From positions 1-49,414 of the forward strand of contig JAFUGH010000035.1 in assembly GCA_017469465.1 (NCBI GenBank): a stretch of 49,414 bases of DNA, given 5' to 3'. The notes below the pieces were generated by a model. The model worked only from the letters and a program-made list of their open reading frames with translations. It was not told where the DNA came from and made no database searches. The stretch's first letter is position 1, and every line of letters starts with the position of its first letter. The translations under genes and the position numbers were made by a program. This DNA is from Clostridia bacterium (GTDB lineage: Bacteria > Bacillota > Clostridia > TANB77 > UBA1234). Below, piece by piece: positions 1-8,021 of this stretch.

Positions 1-1
1 A

Positions 2-211
2 ACAATAATTATGAGTTATCCTGCTGAAGTATTAAATGAGTTATCTCCAAAAGCTAGAGAAATGCTTAATATACCAAAAGACCATTATACAAAGTTAATA
101 GTTGGATTTGGTTATCCAGAGATAATATATGCTAGAGGAGTCCAAAAAACAAGAAAACAAAAAATACATAGATATACAGATAAAAATTATGGACAATTAA
201 GAATAGACTAA
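2..211 (+). CDS. Nitroreductase family protein, C-terminal fragment (5' end outside window)
   Basis: The reading frame is open from the left edge, so the gene starts before the window and only about 69 C-terminal residues are visible. The segment KLIVGFGYPEIIYARGVQK followed by basic residues matches the end of many FMN-dependent nitroreductases, where a GYP-x-x-x-Y-x-R motif closes the fold. Such proteins are NAD(P)H-dependent flavoenzymes that reduce quinones or nitro compounds in the cytoplasm. The first ATG at position 11 is internal rather than the true start. The family call rests on this C-terminal motif only. Confidence 0.6.
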   Translation, partial: TIIMSYPAEVLNELSPKAREMLNIPKDHYTKLIVGFGYPEIIYARGVQKTRKQKIHRYTDKNYGQLRID

Positions 212-218
212 ATGAAAC

Positions 219-252
219 TTGTGCGTCTTATTTTGATATTGCGTACAAGTTA
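219..252 (+). repeat. Imperfect hairpin repeat, copy 1
   Basis: Arms AACTTGT and ACAAGTT enclose an AT-rich loop containing TGTGCGT and TTTTGATATT. A similar unit follows the gene ending at 2413 (copy 2). It has no terminator-type T-run directly after it. Confidence 0.4.
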
Positions 253-308
253 GTAGGAGAAAAGTGTTCTTTTTTTGGATAGTTGTTTACCAAAACACTT
301 GGGAAGCG

Positions 309-337
309 TTGACGTTGACATAATTTTATGCTATAAT
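309..337 (+). promoter_or_regulatory. Sigma-A-type promoter for the riboswitch transcript
   Basis: TTGACG (309-314), 17-base spacer, then TGC plus TATAAT (332-337), an extended -10. Transcription would begin near 344, a few bases before the c-di-GMP aptamer. Confidence 0.75.
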
Positions 338-350
338 ATTAATATACGTT

Positions 351-430
351 AAAAGGCAAAGTAATCGAAAGGTTATGACGCAAAGCCAAAGGTCTAAGAG
401 TTTATTAAACTTATGATGGCTTGGTTGCAC
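351..430 (+). ncRNA. Cyclic di-GMP-I (GEMM) riboswitch aptamer
   Basis: The segment carries the GEMM-I hallmarks in order: GGCAAA, a stem capped by a GAAA tetraloop (about 361-376), GACGCAAAGCC, GGTCTAA, a variable hairpin, then TATGATGGC and GGTTGC. This order and spacing match the Vibrio Vc2-type aptamer. GEMM-I RNAs bind the second messenger c-di-GMP and control the adjacent gene in cis. A sigma-A promoter lies directly upstream and a membrane-protein gene begins 25 bases downstream. Confidence 0.85.
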
Positions 431-448
431 ACTGATAAAGGGAGTGTG
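428..448 (+). promoter_or_regulatory. Hairpin between c-di-GMP aptamer and start codon (likely expression platform)
   Basis: CACACT (428-433) and AGTGTG (443-448) form a 6-bp stem whose loop contains AAAGGG, the probable ribosome-binding site of the gene at 455. A short GTTTT follows. The 5' arm overlaps the last bases of the aptamer, so ligand binding could compete with this hairpin. Whether it acts on translation or as a weak terminator cannot be decided from sequence. Confidence 0.5.
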
Positions 449-454
449 GTTTTA

Positions 455-1138
455 ATGGAAAAGAAAAAATTTATAATTGGCAAGATAATCTTAATTATTC
501 TGGCAATTATTATATTAGGAATCTTAATTCATACAACCAGAAACTACATTATCATTTCAAAGCTTCAAGATACATTTAAACAATATGCAAATGTTGATAA
601 TTACCACATAAAAATTGCGTATGACAATGAACAAGTTGGTCATGTAGAAACAAATTATTATCGTAAAGATAATAAAAAAGCATATTTTATTGAAAATACT
701 AATTTAAGTGGTGATATTACAAAAATGTTAACATTCGACAATGGTAAAAGAGTTGATTTCTTTTCTGATTCTATTGAGGGTAAGAATGCTTATTTAGGCA
801 AAGGAGCTTCTCCTGATTTTGCAATTGATAATGGAATTATGGTAGATAGCTTTATTCAAAAATTATTCTGTTGCTTTGTGGCTAGAATTAGAAGTATGGA
901 GTATAATGGCAAAGACTGTTATGAAATAAAGAACTTTTTAACAGCAAATTATTTGTATGATGAGAATGAAGTATCTATGTCTATTATTGATAAAGAAACA
1001 GCATTGGAGATAGCTAGGAAATGGGATGGTACTAGATTACAACTAGAAGAAAGGCTTACTGAAATAAATACTGTTGATGATTCAGTATTTATAGAGCCAA
1101 ACATTGCTGAATATGATATTAAAGAAAATAACACTTAA
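455..1138 (+). CDS. Membrane-anchored protein of unknown function under c-di-GMP riboswitch control
   Basis: This 227-residue protein has a lysine-rich start (MEKKKF) followed by one strongly hydrophobic segment at about residues 6-27, then a soluble region predicted to lie outside the membrane. I chose ATG 455 because the upstream ATG at 413 lies inside the riboswitch and 455 follows the AAAGGGAG site. The exported part has no motif I recognise. Its position after a c-di-GMP-I aptamer suggests a role in surface attachment, motility or envelope change, which is the usual output of such riboswitches, but this is inference. A terminator follows at 1144. Confidence 0.75.
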   Translation: MEKKKFIIGKIILIILAIIILGILIHTTRNYIIISKLQDTFKQYANVDNYHIKIAYDNEQVGHVETNYYRKDNKKAYFIENTNLSGDITKMLTFDNGKRVDFFSDSIEGKNAYLGKGASPDFAIDNGIMVDSFIQKLFCCFVARIRSMEYNGKDCYEIKNFLTANYLYDENEVSMSIIDKETALEIARKWDGTRLQLEERLTEINTVDDSVFIEPNIAEYDIKENNT

Positions 1139-1143
1139 AATCA

Positions 1144-1178
1144 AATAAGCTGGGTATTTAATACTACTCGGCTTATTT
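1144..1178 (+). terminator. Rho-independent terminator after the riboswitch-controlled gene
   Basis: AATAAGC pairs with GCTTATT, with a further inner GGTA/TACT pairing, and is followed by TTTTTATTT. Confidence 0.65.
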
Positions 1179-1204
1179 TTATTTATATTGATTATTAATT
1201 ATGA

Positions 1205-1210
1205 TATAAT
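1205..1210 (+). promoter_or_regulatory. Probable -10 element
   Basis: A perfect TATAAT lies 25 bases upstream of the start codon at 1235 and just after a terminator. No convincing -35 box at 17 bases is visible. Confidence 0.4.
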
Positions 1211-1234
1211 CATATTAGAAAAGTGGTGATGCTG

Positions 1235-2413
1235 ATGGATAATAGAGAGAATAAGGATATAACAGAACAGTATAACGATTTAAAGGCATATAATAAAATG
1301 ATACGAGATGAGGAACGAAATCAAAGAATGCGTGTTAGGAACAAGCAACTATTAATAAAAAGAGGAATCATTTTATTAATAATTGCAGTAATTTTTGCTT
1401 TAGTTATCTACCCTATTTTTAAAATGATGCACGACTTTAGATTAGAAAACTTAACTTTCAATGTACAGGATAAAGTTGATTTCCATTTTAAAGGCTCATT
1501 TAAACTTGTTTCACCTGAAATTGATATAAATCAAGATGTTATGCCAAATGGATACTATGTATTTGAAGATAAAAATGGAATCGTTTTTAATGTTCATAAA
1601 AAAGAGAGATTCATTACAACAGATTATGATGATTACCTATATCAAATGTATTTGATGGATTATATTAAGGAAAAACAACCTAATAATATTACATATGAAA
1701 CTGAAACATATGATGTGGACGGAAGAAACTTTTTTAGATTTAAATATGGAATAAGATTAGACAGTTATGCAAATATTGATTCTGAAATAGAAACAAAGGT
1801 AATAGAATTAATTAAATATATGGATAAAAGGTCTAAAAAAGATTTTGATTTTGAAGCCATTAATTATATTACTAATGTATATTTGAATGATTTTTCAGTA
1901 CCAATTTATTATCACGAATATAATCTTTTAGGAAGTGAATGTGTAAAGAATAAAATTAAGGTAGGATATTTAGATTATTTAATGGACAAGCATTTGACAG
2001 ATGATGATGTTACACAAGATGATATAGATAAATATTATCGACCAGAAGATTTGGTACTAATTATTAATGATAAGAAAATAACTCATAATAGTATAAACAC
2101 TTCATACGATGAAATGGTACACTTCCTATATGATAAAATGGATTATAGTATTAATCTTTATACAGTTGTTAAAGAAATGGAATCAATGCCATTCACAATA
2201 GAATGGACAACAAGTAAATTGACTGGAAGTTTAGTAAGCTTTGTTTATAATGGAAAAACATATTATTTAGATGGGGATTTATATATGACACAAAAAGGAA
2301 ATCGTGTTTCATATACTTGGACAATAAAAATGTTAGAAGATTTCTTTGGTGCAAGGGCAGTATATGATTACGACAATAAACAGGTTAATATTATTGTTCC
2401 AGTTGATAAATAA
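1235..2413 (+). CDS. Membrane-anchored protein with C-terminal copper-amine-oxidase-like (stalk) domain
   Basis: The protein has 392 residues: a charged N-terminal cytoplasmic stretch of about 40 residues, one transmembrane helix near residues 43-63 (LLIKRGIILLIIAVIFALVI), then a large outside domain. The last 60 residues (YNGKTYYLDGDLYMTQ, then WTIKMLEDFFGARAVYDYD) follow the pattern of the copper amine oxidase N-terminal-like repeat found in many clostridial surface proteins, though the key consensus residues are only partly kept. ATG 1235 is preferred over GTG 1223 and ATG 1229 because GTGGTG sits at ribosome-binding distance before it. Specific function is unknown. It is the second single-pass membrane protein in a row. 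Confidence 0.7.
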   Translation: MDNRENKDITEQYNDLKAYNKMIRDEERNQRMRVRNKQLLIKRGIILLIIAVIFALVIYPIFKMMHDFRLENLTFNVQDKVDFHFKGSFKLVSPEIDINQDVMPNGYYVFEDKNGIVFNVHKKERFITTDYDDYLYQMYLMDYIKEKQPNNITYETETYDVDGRNFFRFKYGIRLDSYANIDSEIETKVIELIKYMDKRSKKDFDFEAINYITNVYLNDFSVPIYYHEYNLLGSECVKNKIKVGYLDYLMDKHLTDDDVTQDDIDKYYRPEDLVLIINDKKITHNSINTSYDEMVHFLYDKMDYSINLYTVVKEMESMPFTIEWTTSKLTGSLVSFVYNGKTYYLDGDLYMTQKGNRVSYTWTIKMLEDFFGARAVYDYDNKQVNIIVPVDK

Positions 2414-2439
2414 TTAAAACAATTTGAAAGATGAGTAAC

Positions 2440-2486
2440 AACTCGTTGTGATGTGCGTAATATTTTTGATATTAAGAACAAGTTAT
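2440..2486 (+). repeat. Imperfect hairpin repeat, copy 2
   Basis: Arms AACTCGTT and AACAAGTT enclose TGTGCGT and TTTTTGATATT, in the same order as copy 1 at 219-252. It lies in the gap between the genes at 1235 and 2572. Confidence 0.4.
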
Positions 2487-2511
2487 ATTGTTAATTAAAT
2501 ATACAATTTTT

Positions 2512-2549
2512 GAAGAAGTTGATATTCAAATGTATCAGCTTCTTTTTTA
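2512..2549 (+). terminator. Terminator-like hairpin just upstream of the gene at 2572
   Basis: GAAGAAGTTGATA (2512-2524) pairs with TATCAGCTTC (2533 on) and is followed by TTTTTT. Only about 13 bases separate the T-run from the ribosome-binding site GGAGG, so the next gene has no room for its own promoter after the hairpin. It may be an attenuator. Confidence 0.65.
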
Positions 2550-2571
2550 TGCCTGAAAGGAGGAAAAGTGT

Positions 2572-4557
2572 ATGGAAATTCAAGATTTTGGAGAAAAAAT
2601 AGGTGGTGCTAAGAAAGATTTGTGGAGAGAAAGAAATCTTTTAATAGATGACTTGACTGACATGAATGATGCTGAAAAGCAAAAGTTTATTACGAAAGAC
2701 AATGTATGGAAAAAACCAAACTATCAAGAATTAGTTGATAGTGGAATACCTAAACGTGTAGTATATTTTATGAAATTAATAAGAGATAATTTACCAACAA
2801 AACCTGTTATTGAATATTTCTATAGTAGAAGTCCTGAAAATGTAAAAGAAAAGCAGGAAGGATATATTGAGTTTATGAGTAAAATAAGAGATTTTACGTT
2901 AGGATTAAAAACAGAAAATGATGTATTGGATTTTTATGACAATTTCTTATCTCATTATCTGACTCGTTTAAATTCGTTTGCAGTATCACATAAACCAGAA
3001 GCACATGATTGTATTAACAACAAATTGCTTTCTGTTTCAAAAGTAAAAGACCTTCGTCAGATAGACAATGATATTAAGAAAAAGCAGTTTTTATTTACAG
3101 AGCAAGGAAAAATTTTATCTGAATTTGAATTTATTACTTTTGATAATAAAAATGTTTATTTTGATAAAGAGTCAGTCGGTAATAAAAATGTCTTAGTTCA
3201 AAATATTGGATGGGGTAAAAGATTCTTTTATCCACAAGGTGAATTTGAAGATCCAGAAAAGTGGAATGAAAATACTGTCTTTATATGTAAGGATAGGAAG
3301 ATAATAAAAAATAACATTTCAAATTTGGAAGGAGCAAAACAATATATTCTAGAAAACTTTTCTGTGAAACAAGTAGAAAAGAAAAATACTAGAAAGAAAA
3401 TGTTTAAACCAATACAACTAGAGCATATTATAAGAAATGGCGAAGATTATAGAGAAAATGCAAATATTACTGGTGATGATATGATTCAAAAATTTAATTT
3501 TAAAGGTGGAGAGTTTGGAAATTGGCTCAATGAAAATGACCGACAAGAATCTCTGAATTATGGATATGATGCCTTGCTTGATTTAAGTAAGGCATTAAAT
3601 ATTGCTCCATCAGATATATCTTTAGGAAATCGTTTATCTATTGCTTTTGGCTCTCGTGGTAGCGGCAATGCAATGGCACATTATGAACCACTTAGAGAAG
3701 TAATCAATTTAACTAAAATGAAGGGGGCAGGAAGTTTAGCACATGAATGGGGACACGCATTTGACGATATTATTGGTAAACAAGCAGGCTATAAAGGATT
3801 TATGACAGAAAATTCTGCCAATAGGGTAATTACTGATTTGTTAGAAACAATGAAATACAAAACAATATGCAATGACGAATCTAGCAAAATGCAGATTGAA
3901 AAATACGAGAAAACAAAAAGCAAATTAAGAAGTATTGTTAATAGCTTATTTCCAAATGAGTACTTAAATGAAGATATATCAAAGCAAAAAGACTTATTAA
4001 TTGAACAATTAATAGAAAAATCAAATATTATTGGAGAAAATCCATTTTATTATTACTCGCATTTTTCAGAGATTAAAGAACTTTCCAAGTTGTCTGATTT
4101 AAGAAAAAATACTGTCGGTAGGGATATACCTAAAAATGAAAAAAGATATATTGCTCAATTACAAGATGCGATATTTAGTGCGAAAAATAAAATTGGAAAG
4201 CCTGAAAGAGTTGAAACAGAGTTTTATAAAAATTCAAAATTATTTGATAATTCATATTCGAAAGATTCTCACGGTTATTGGCAAAGTAATACAGAAATGT
4301 TTGCAAGAGCATTTGCCTGTTATGTGCATGACAAGTTAGAAAATAGAAGTGATTATTTGTGTGGTCATTCTGAAAATGCTATTGGTGTTATTTATGATGA
4401 GAGTAATGAATCAAAATTAATTGCTGCTTTTCCAAAAGGAGATGAAAGAAAAGCAATTAATCAAAAAATAGATGCACTAATTGAATTTGCAAAAGAAAGG
4501 TCTTTATTACACGACTTTGAACTACAAGAACAGGAGGAAACGATTGAAATGGGTTAA
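2572..4557 (+). CDS. LPD1-domain (zincin-like) polyvalent protein of a conjugative element or plasmid
   Basis: This 661-residue protein begins DFGEKIGGAKKDLW, typical of large polyvalent proteins from plasmids and ICEs. It contains the LPD1-type block GSGNAMAHYEPLREVINLTK followed by LAHEWGHAFD. The HEWGH at residues 391-395 is the HExxH metalloprotease motif, so it is a predicted zinc metallopeptidase-like domain. Such domains normally ride on very large proteins injected with conjugating DNA, where they are thought to protect or modify the incoming molecule. Here the domain stands as a medium-sized protein. It starts after AGGAGG and is followed 32 bases later by the RadC-like gene, so the two probably share a transcript. 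Confidence 0.8.
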   Translation: MEIQDFGEKIGGAKKDLWRERNLLIDDLTDMNDAEKQKFITKDNVWKKPNYQELVDSGIPKRVVYFMKLIRDNLPTKPVIEYFYSRSPENVKEKQEGYIEFMSKIRDFTLGLKTENDVLDFYDNFLSHYLTRLNSFAVSHKPEAHDCINNKLLSVSKVKDLRQIDNDIKKKQFLFTEQGKILSEFEFITFDNKNVYFDKESVGNKNVLVQNIGWGKRFFYPQGEFEDPEKWNENTVFICKDRKIIKNNISNLEGAKQYILENFSVKQVEKKNTRKKMFKPIQLEHIIRNGEDYRENANITGDDMIQKFNFKGGEFGNWLNENDRQESLNYGYDALLDLSKALNIAPSDISLGNRLSIAFGSRGSGNAMAHYEPLREVINLTKMKGAGSLAHEWGHAFDDIIGKQAGYKGFMTENSANRVITDLLETMKYKTICNDESSKMQIEKYEKTKSKLRSIVNSLFPNEYLNEDISKQKDLLIEQLIEKSNIIGENPFYYYSHFSEIKELSKLSDLRKNTVGRDIPKNEKRYIAQLQDAIFSAKNKIGKPERVETEFYKNSKLFDNSYSKDSHGYWQSNTEMFARAFACYVHDKLENRSDYLCGHSENAIGVIYDESNESKLIAAFPKGDERKAINQKIDALIEFAKERSLLHDFELQEQEETIEMG

Positions 4558-4589
4558 TGATGATTTTAAACACGATGGGAGGGATTTGA

Positions 4590-5174
4590 ATGAATATTAG
4601 TACAGGTGTTTTAGAAAAGCCAAAAAGAAATGTAGAAGAAGAAATTTGTATTACGAGTCCAGAGGATATATTACAAATAAAAGATGTTCAGGCAATTAGA
4701 AATGCCATTCGAGAGCATCTTTTGTTTATTGGCTTAGACTCGCATAATAATGTAAGAAATGTAAGTTTATTAAATATTGGTAGTGTAGATAACGTAACAA
4801 TAGATACAAAAGAAATTGTAAGAAGTGCTTTGCTTTCTGCAAGTGAAAAAGTCATTCTTGTACACAATCATCCTTCAAATAGTATTGAACCAAGTGAAGC
4901 AGATAAGCATATAACTGCGGTAAGCATGGAATTGTTAAAAGCATTTAATATACAATTACTAGATCATATTATTGTGACGGAAAATGAATTTTATAGTATG
5001 AAAAGAATGAAAGAATTTGGTAAAGAAAAGAATAATGAATCTCTTAAGTTTATGACAAAAGGATTTTTAACAGAAGAAAATGCAAGATTAAAAAATGAAA
5101 TATCTGAATTGAAAGAAAAATTAAAAGAGAAAGAAATTGGAAATGAAGAATTAGATGATGAACTTGAAATGTGA
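4590..5174 (+). CDS. RadC-like JAMM/MPN domain protein
   Basis: The 194-residue protein carries the JAMM metal-binding signature VHNHPSNSIEPSEAD, with His92, His94 and Asp105, as in the RadC family. RadC-like proteins of this type are common on plasmids, prophages and ICEs. Despite the old name, a direct DNA-repair role is not established. The last 30 residues form a charged coiled coil (NARLKNEISELKEKLKEKE). The start follows GGGAGG. It lies between the LPD1 protein and an unknown protein, with the next gene 11 bases downstream, which indicates one operon of mobile-element maintenance genes. Confidence 0.85.
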   Translation: MNISTGVLEKPKRNVEEEICITSPEDILQIKDVQAIRNAIREHLLFIGLDSHNNVRNVSLLNIGSVDNVTIDTKEIVRSALLSASEKVILVHNHPSNSIEPSEADKHITAVSMELLKAFNIQLLDHIIVTENEFYSMKRMKEFGKEKNNESLKFMTKGFLTEENARLKNEISELKEKLKEKEIGNEELDDELEM

Positions 5175-5185
5175 GGTGATGACTT

Positions 5186-5914
5186 ATGGATGAAATAAAA
5201 TTGAAACTAAAAAGTCTTTTCGAACTTATTGATAATGAAAATAACTTAACATTGAATAAAATAATTAATGAATTTGAAAATATTTTTAAAAATGAATACA
5301 CTAAGGTCGAAAATTGCATCAATCAAGCATATTATTATAATAGAACTATTGGTTATTATATCAATAATAGTAACGGAATTTATTTTATGGTATCAATAGG
5401 TCCTGGAGAAAGGTTAAGACCTGAAATTGGTGATGATGATATAGTGAATATTTATACTGGCTCTCAATTCTCCAGAAATAAAGAAATTAAAGATGGAATA
5501 GATATTATTTGCCATAATAATTATACAAATAATAAATTAAGTGACAGACTAAATGATTTTTTTGATTTAGATCTTTCTTGGGATAATATATTAAACAATA
5601 AAAATAATTACATTTTTAATACATTATCTAATGAACTTAAAAATAATGACAATATTGTTGAAGAAAGATTCAAGAATATGAAAAATGAAGCTGTATGTCA
5701 AAATAGAAATGAAAAGTCCTATGAAGAAATATCTCCTTATGGTGGTTATGACGTGACGGTTCATGAAATACCAGAATTGTTATTGAAAAGTATTTCTGAA
5801 TTTAAATCAGATGATTACTTTTATACTAGAGCTATATCTTTATTTGAAAAAGAGTATGGTGATTATTTAAATAAAAATATTGAAGTAAACGAGCAAGAAG
5901 ATTTGGAATTATAG
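5186..5914 (+). CDS. Hypothetical protein in the mobile-element operon
   Basis: I do not recognise this 242-residue acidic, asparagine-rich protein. It has no signal peptide, transmembrane helix or catalytic motif that I can name. A short mid-protein segment (YFMVSIGPGERLRPE) could be a beta-rich core. It follows the RadC-like gene by 11 bases and has a GTGAGGTGA ribosome-binding region, so translation is probably linked. Its stop codon lies in the 5' arm of the hairpin at 5913. Confidence 0.6.
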   Translation: MDEIKLKLKSLFELIDNENNLTLNKIINEFENIFKNEYTKVENCINQAYYYNRTIGYYINNSNGIYFMVSIGPGERLRPEIGDDDIVNIYTGSQFSRNKEIKDGIDIICHNNYTNNKLSDRLNDFFDLDLSWDNILNNKNNYIFNTLSNELKNNDNIVEERFKNMKNEAVCQNRNEKSYEEISPYGGYDVTVHEIPELLLKSISEFKSDDYFYTRAISLFEKEYGDYLNKNIEVNEQEDLEL

Positions 5915-5950
5915 AGGTATGAAGTTTTAACTTTGTATCTCTTATTTTTT
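5913..5950 (+). terminator. Terminator-like hairpin directly before the gene at 5968
   Basis: AGAGGTATGAAGTT (5913-5926) pairs along its length (three wobbles) with 5929-5942, followed by TATTTTTTAT. The ribosome-binding site AGGAG begins at 5956, so the gene at 5968 depends on read-through. This is the same arrangement as at 2512. Confidence 0.6.
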
Positions 5951-5967
5951 ATGGAAGGAGAAAAATG

Positions 5968-6294
5968 ATGAATGTAAAGTTAATAACTAAAATAGAAATA
6001 GATAATCAAGATGAAATATATAATATACTTAGACGATATTTTCCTGAGATGAGTGTTAAAATAGAATTAAGACCAAAAAAGCCTAAAACTAAAAAGAAAA
6101 ATTTAAAAACATATTATGATGAAGATATAAAATTTAAAAGCCGTTTAAGATATGAAAGAGAACCAGAATTTGAAAAGAGAAAATATAGTAAAAGTGAAAT
6201 AGACTATAAGTATGAGCAAATGAATCAAGAAGAAGAAATCCAGAAAATTGTGAATTATTATACTGGAGTTAGAAATAGTATGATGGATTATTGA
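5968..6294 (+). CDS. Small basic hypothetical protein
   Basis: The 108-residue protein has a basic middle (RPKKPKTKKKNLK) and a charged tail and no domain I know. ATG 5968 is preferred to ATG 5965 because it is 7 bases from AGGAG instead of 4. It ends the operon begun at 2572. After it come about 200 bases without a recognisable gene up to the insertion sequence. Confidence 0.5.
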   Translation: MNVKLITKIEIDNQDEIYNILRRYFPEMSVKIELRPKKPKTKKKNLKTYYDEDIKFKSRLRYEREPEFEKRKYSKSEIDYKYEQMNQEEEIQKIVNYYTGVRNSMMDY

Positions 6295-6497
6295 TTATTT
6301 TGAGTAGTAGTTCAAGAATAGTTAGCTGTAGTAAAAATATTGCAAGATTGTGAAAATTTTAGTTTTTAAAAAGAAAAAACGATTATACATAACTAATTTA
6401 CGAAAAATAGAATTAGCATAGAAATTGAAATTCTTTTTACTTTTTTATTCAAAAAAAAGCAAATTTATTATATAACACGCATAGTTTCATTAAGTAT
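6295..6497. other. Intergenic AT-rich stretch before the insertion sequence
   Basis: I see no gene, promoter or clear terminator here. Confidence 0.5.
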
Positions 6498-6503
6498 GAG
6501 TCT

Positions 6504-6526
6504 GTAGAAAAAACTGTGTAAACTAG
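6504..6526 (+). repeat. IS256-family left terminal inverted repeat
   Basis: It begins GTAGAAAAAACTGTGTAAAC and is the partner of 7987-8009. Confidence 0.8.
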
Positions 6527-6582
6527 TAAAAATAAAATCCTTTCTATGTTAGAATAAAAATATAACATAGGAGGGATTTTTT

Positions 6583-7818
6583 ATGGGAGACAGACACGCG
6601 CCAAGAAAAAACAGAATACCACCAGAAAGAAAAGAATTAATCAAACAGTTCATAGCACAAAACGAAATTCATTCAGCAAAGGATATTGAAGATGCTTTAA
6701 AAAATATGTTCAAGGATACTTTGCAAGAAATGCTAGAGGCAGAACTAGACACAAACTTAGGATATGAAAAATATGAATACACAGATGAGGAAAAAGACAA
6801 TTACAGAAATGGATATTCAAAGAAAACAGTCCACTCCTCTGCTGGAGATTTTGAGCTACAAGTACCAAGAGATCGTAATGGCGAATTTGAACCTGCGATT
6901 GTAGAAAAAGGTGAAAAAGATATTTCTGGTATCGAAGAAAAAATCATTAGAATGTATGCTAGAGGTACCTCAAATCGAGAAATATATAAGCAAATGGAAG
7001 AACTTTATGGAGTTAAAATTTCACCAGATATGGTAACAGCAATAACGGACAAGGTAATACCTCAAATCAATGAGTGGAAAAACAGACCTTTAGATGACGT
7101 GTATCCTGTAGTGTTTGTAGATGCCACGTATTTCTATGTAAAGGATAATGGAGTATCAGGAAAGAAAGCTGTCTACATCATTTTAGGTATCAATGAAGAT
7201 GGATATAAAGATGTTTTAGGTTTTTACATAGGTGAAGCTGAAAGTGCAAAATACTGGCTTAATATTTTGAACGAGCTTAAAAACAGAGGTGTAAAGGATA
7301 TTCTAATCATGTGTGCAGATGGCTTAAAGGGTTTGCCAGAAGCAATTAGCAGTGCATTTCCCAAAACAGAATTTCAGAGATGTATTGTACATATGATTCG
7401 CAATACAATGTCGTATGTTTCATACAAGGACAGAAAAGAACTAGCAGCAGATTTGAAAACAATTTACGGTGCAGGTACAGAGGAAGAAGCATATAACAAT
7501 TTGCAAGAGTTAAAAGAAAAATGGCTACCAAGACACGTAAGTCTTCAGAACTGGGAGAATAATTGGAATGAGGTATCTACATTCTTCAAGTATAGCCCTG
7601 CCATCAGAAAACTAATTTACACAACAAATGCTATTGAAAGCTTAAATAATAGCTACAAACGAATTAACAAAGGAAGACGAGTTTATCCTACTGTTCAATC
7701 TCTTGAAAAATGTATGTATTTAGCTACCACCATGATTACTGAGAAATGGACTCAGCCATACCACAACTGGGGAGCCATAATTAGCGAATTTAGGATATTT
7801 TTTGAGGATAGAATATAA
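6583..7818 (+). CDS. IS256-family (Mutator-like) DDE transposase
   Basis: The 411-residue protein has full family length. The catalytic triad regions are visible: first Asp in PVVFVDATYFYVKD, second Asp in ILIMCADGLKG with the following FQRCIVHMIRN, and the Glu in YTTNAIESLNNSYKR. The N-terminal part resembles the family's helical DNA-binding region. It cuts and joins the element's ends and would act as a multimer. ATG 6583 follows GGAGGG. The frame is intact, so the element may be active. Confidence 0.95.
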   Translation: MGDRHAPRKNRIPPERKELIKQFIAQNEIHSAKDIEDALKNMFKDTLQEMLEAELDTNLGYEKYEYTDEEKDNYRNGYSKKTVHSSAGDFELQVPRDRNGEFEPAIVEKGEKDISGIEEKIIRMYARGTSNREIYKQMEELYGVKISPDMVTAITDKVIPQINEWKNRPLDDVYPVVFVDATYFYVKDNGVSGKKAVYIILGINEDGYKDVLGFYIGEAESAKYWLNILNELKNRGVKDILIMCADGLKGLPEAISSAFPKTEFQRCIVHMIRNTMSYVSYKDRKELAADLKTIYGAGTEEEAYNNLQELKEKWLPRHVSLQNWENNWNEVSTFFKYSPAIRKLIYTTNAIESLNNSYKRINKGRRVYPTVQSLEKCMYLATTMITEKWTQPYHNWGAIISEFRIFFEDRI

Positions 7819-7846
7819 AATTTGATTGTTTTTAAATTTTAGGCTA

Positions 7847-7887
7847 AAATTAAGGATTGTAGCCCTAAAAACTACAACCCTTAATTT
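7847..7887. terminator. Strong hairpin downstream of the transposase
   Basis: Arms 7847-7862 and 7872-7887 pair at 15 of 16 positions (AAATTAAGGATTGTAG with its near-complement). No clean T-run follows on either strand. It may stop transcription entering or leaving the insertion sequence. Confidence 0.5.
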
Positions 7888-7986
7888 GGTATACCTATTG
7901 ACAAAATTAATGACTAAAAATATACTCAAGTTAGAAAATTGATTTTGTCATTTTGGTTTTGATTCTTAAACATAGAAAGGTAGGTG

Positions 7987-8009
7987 CTAGTTTACACAAA
8001 CTTTTCTAC
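7987..8009 (-). repeat. IS256-family right terminal inverted repeat
   Basis: It matches the reverse complement of the left repeat at 20 of 23 positions. Confidence 0.8.
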
Positions 8010-8021
8010 GTACTCCATTCC

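Larger units (their letters stand above)
6498..8014 (+). mobile_element. IS256-family insertion sequence, complete
   Basis: Inverted repeats flank one transposase gene. Left end 6504-6526 and right end 7987-8009 match at 20 of 23 positions when one is reverse-complemented. They share GTAGAAAA and TGTGTAAACTAG, and weaker matching extends out to 6498 and 8014. No 8- or 9-base target duplication is visible around either proposed boundary. The element ends 8 bases from the stop codon of the gene at 8022. Confidence 0.85.
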
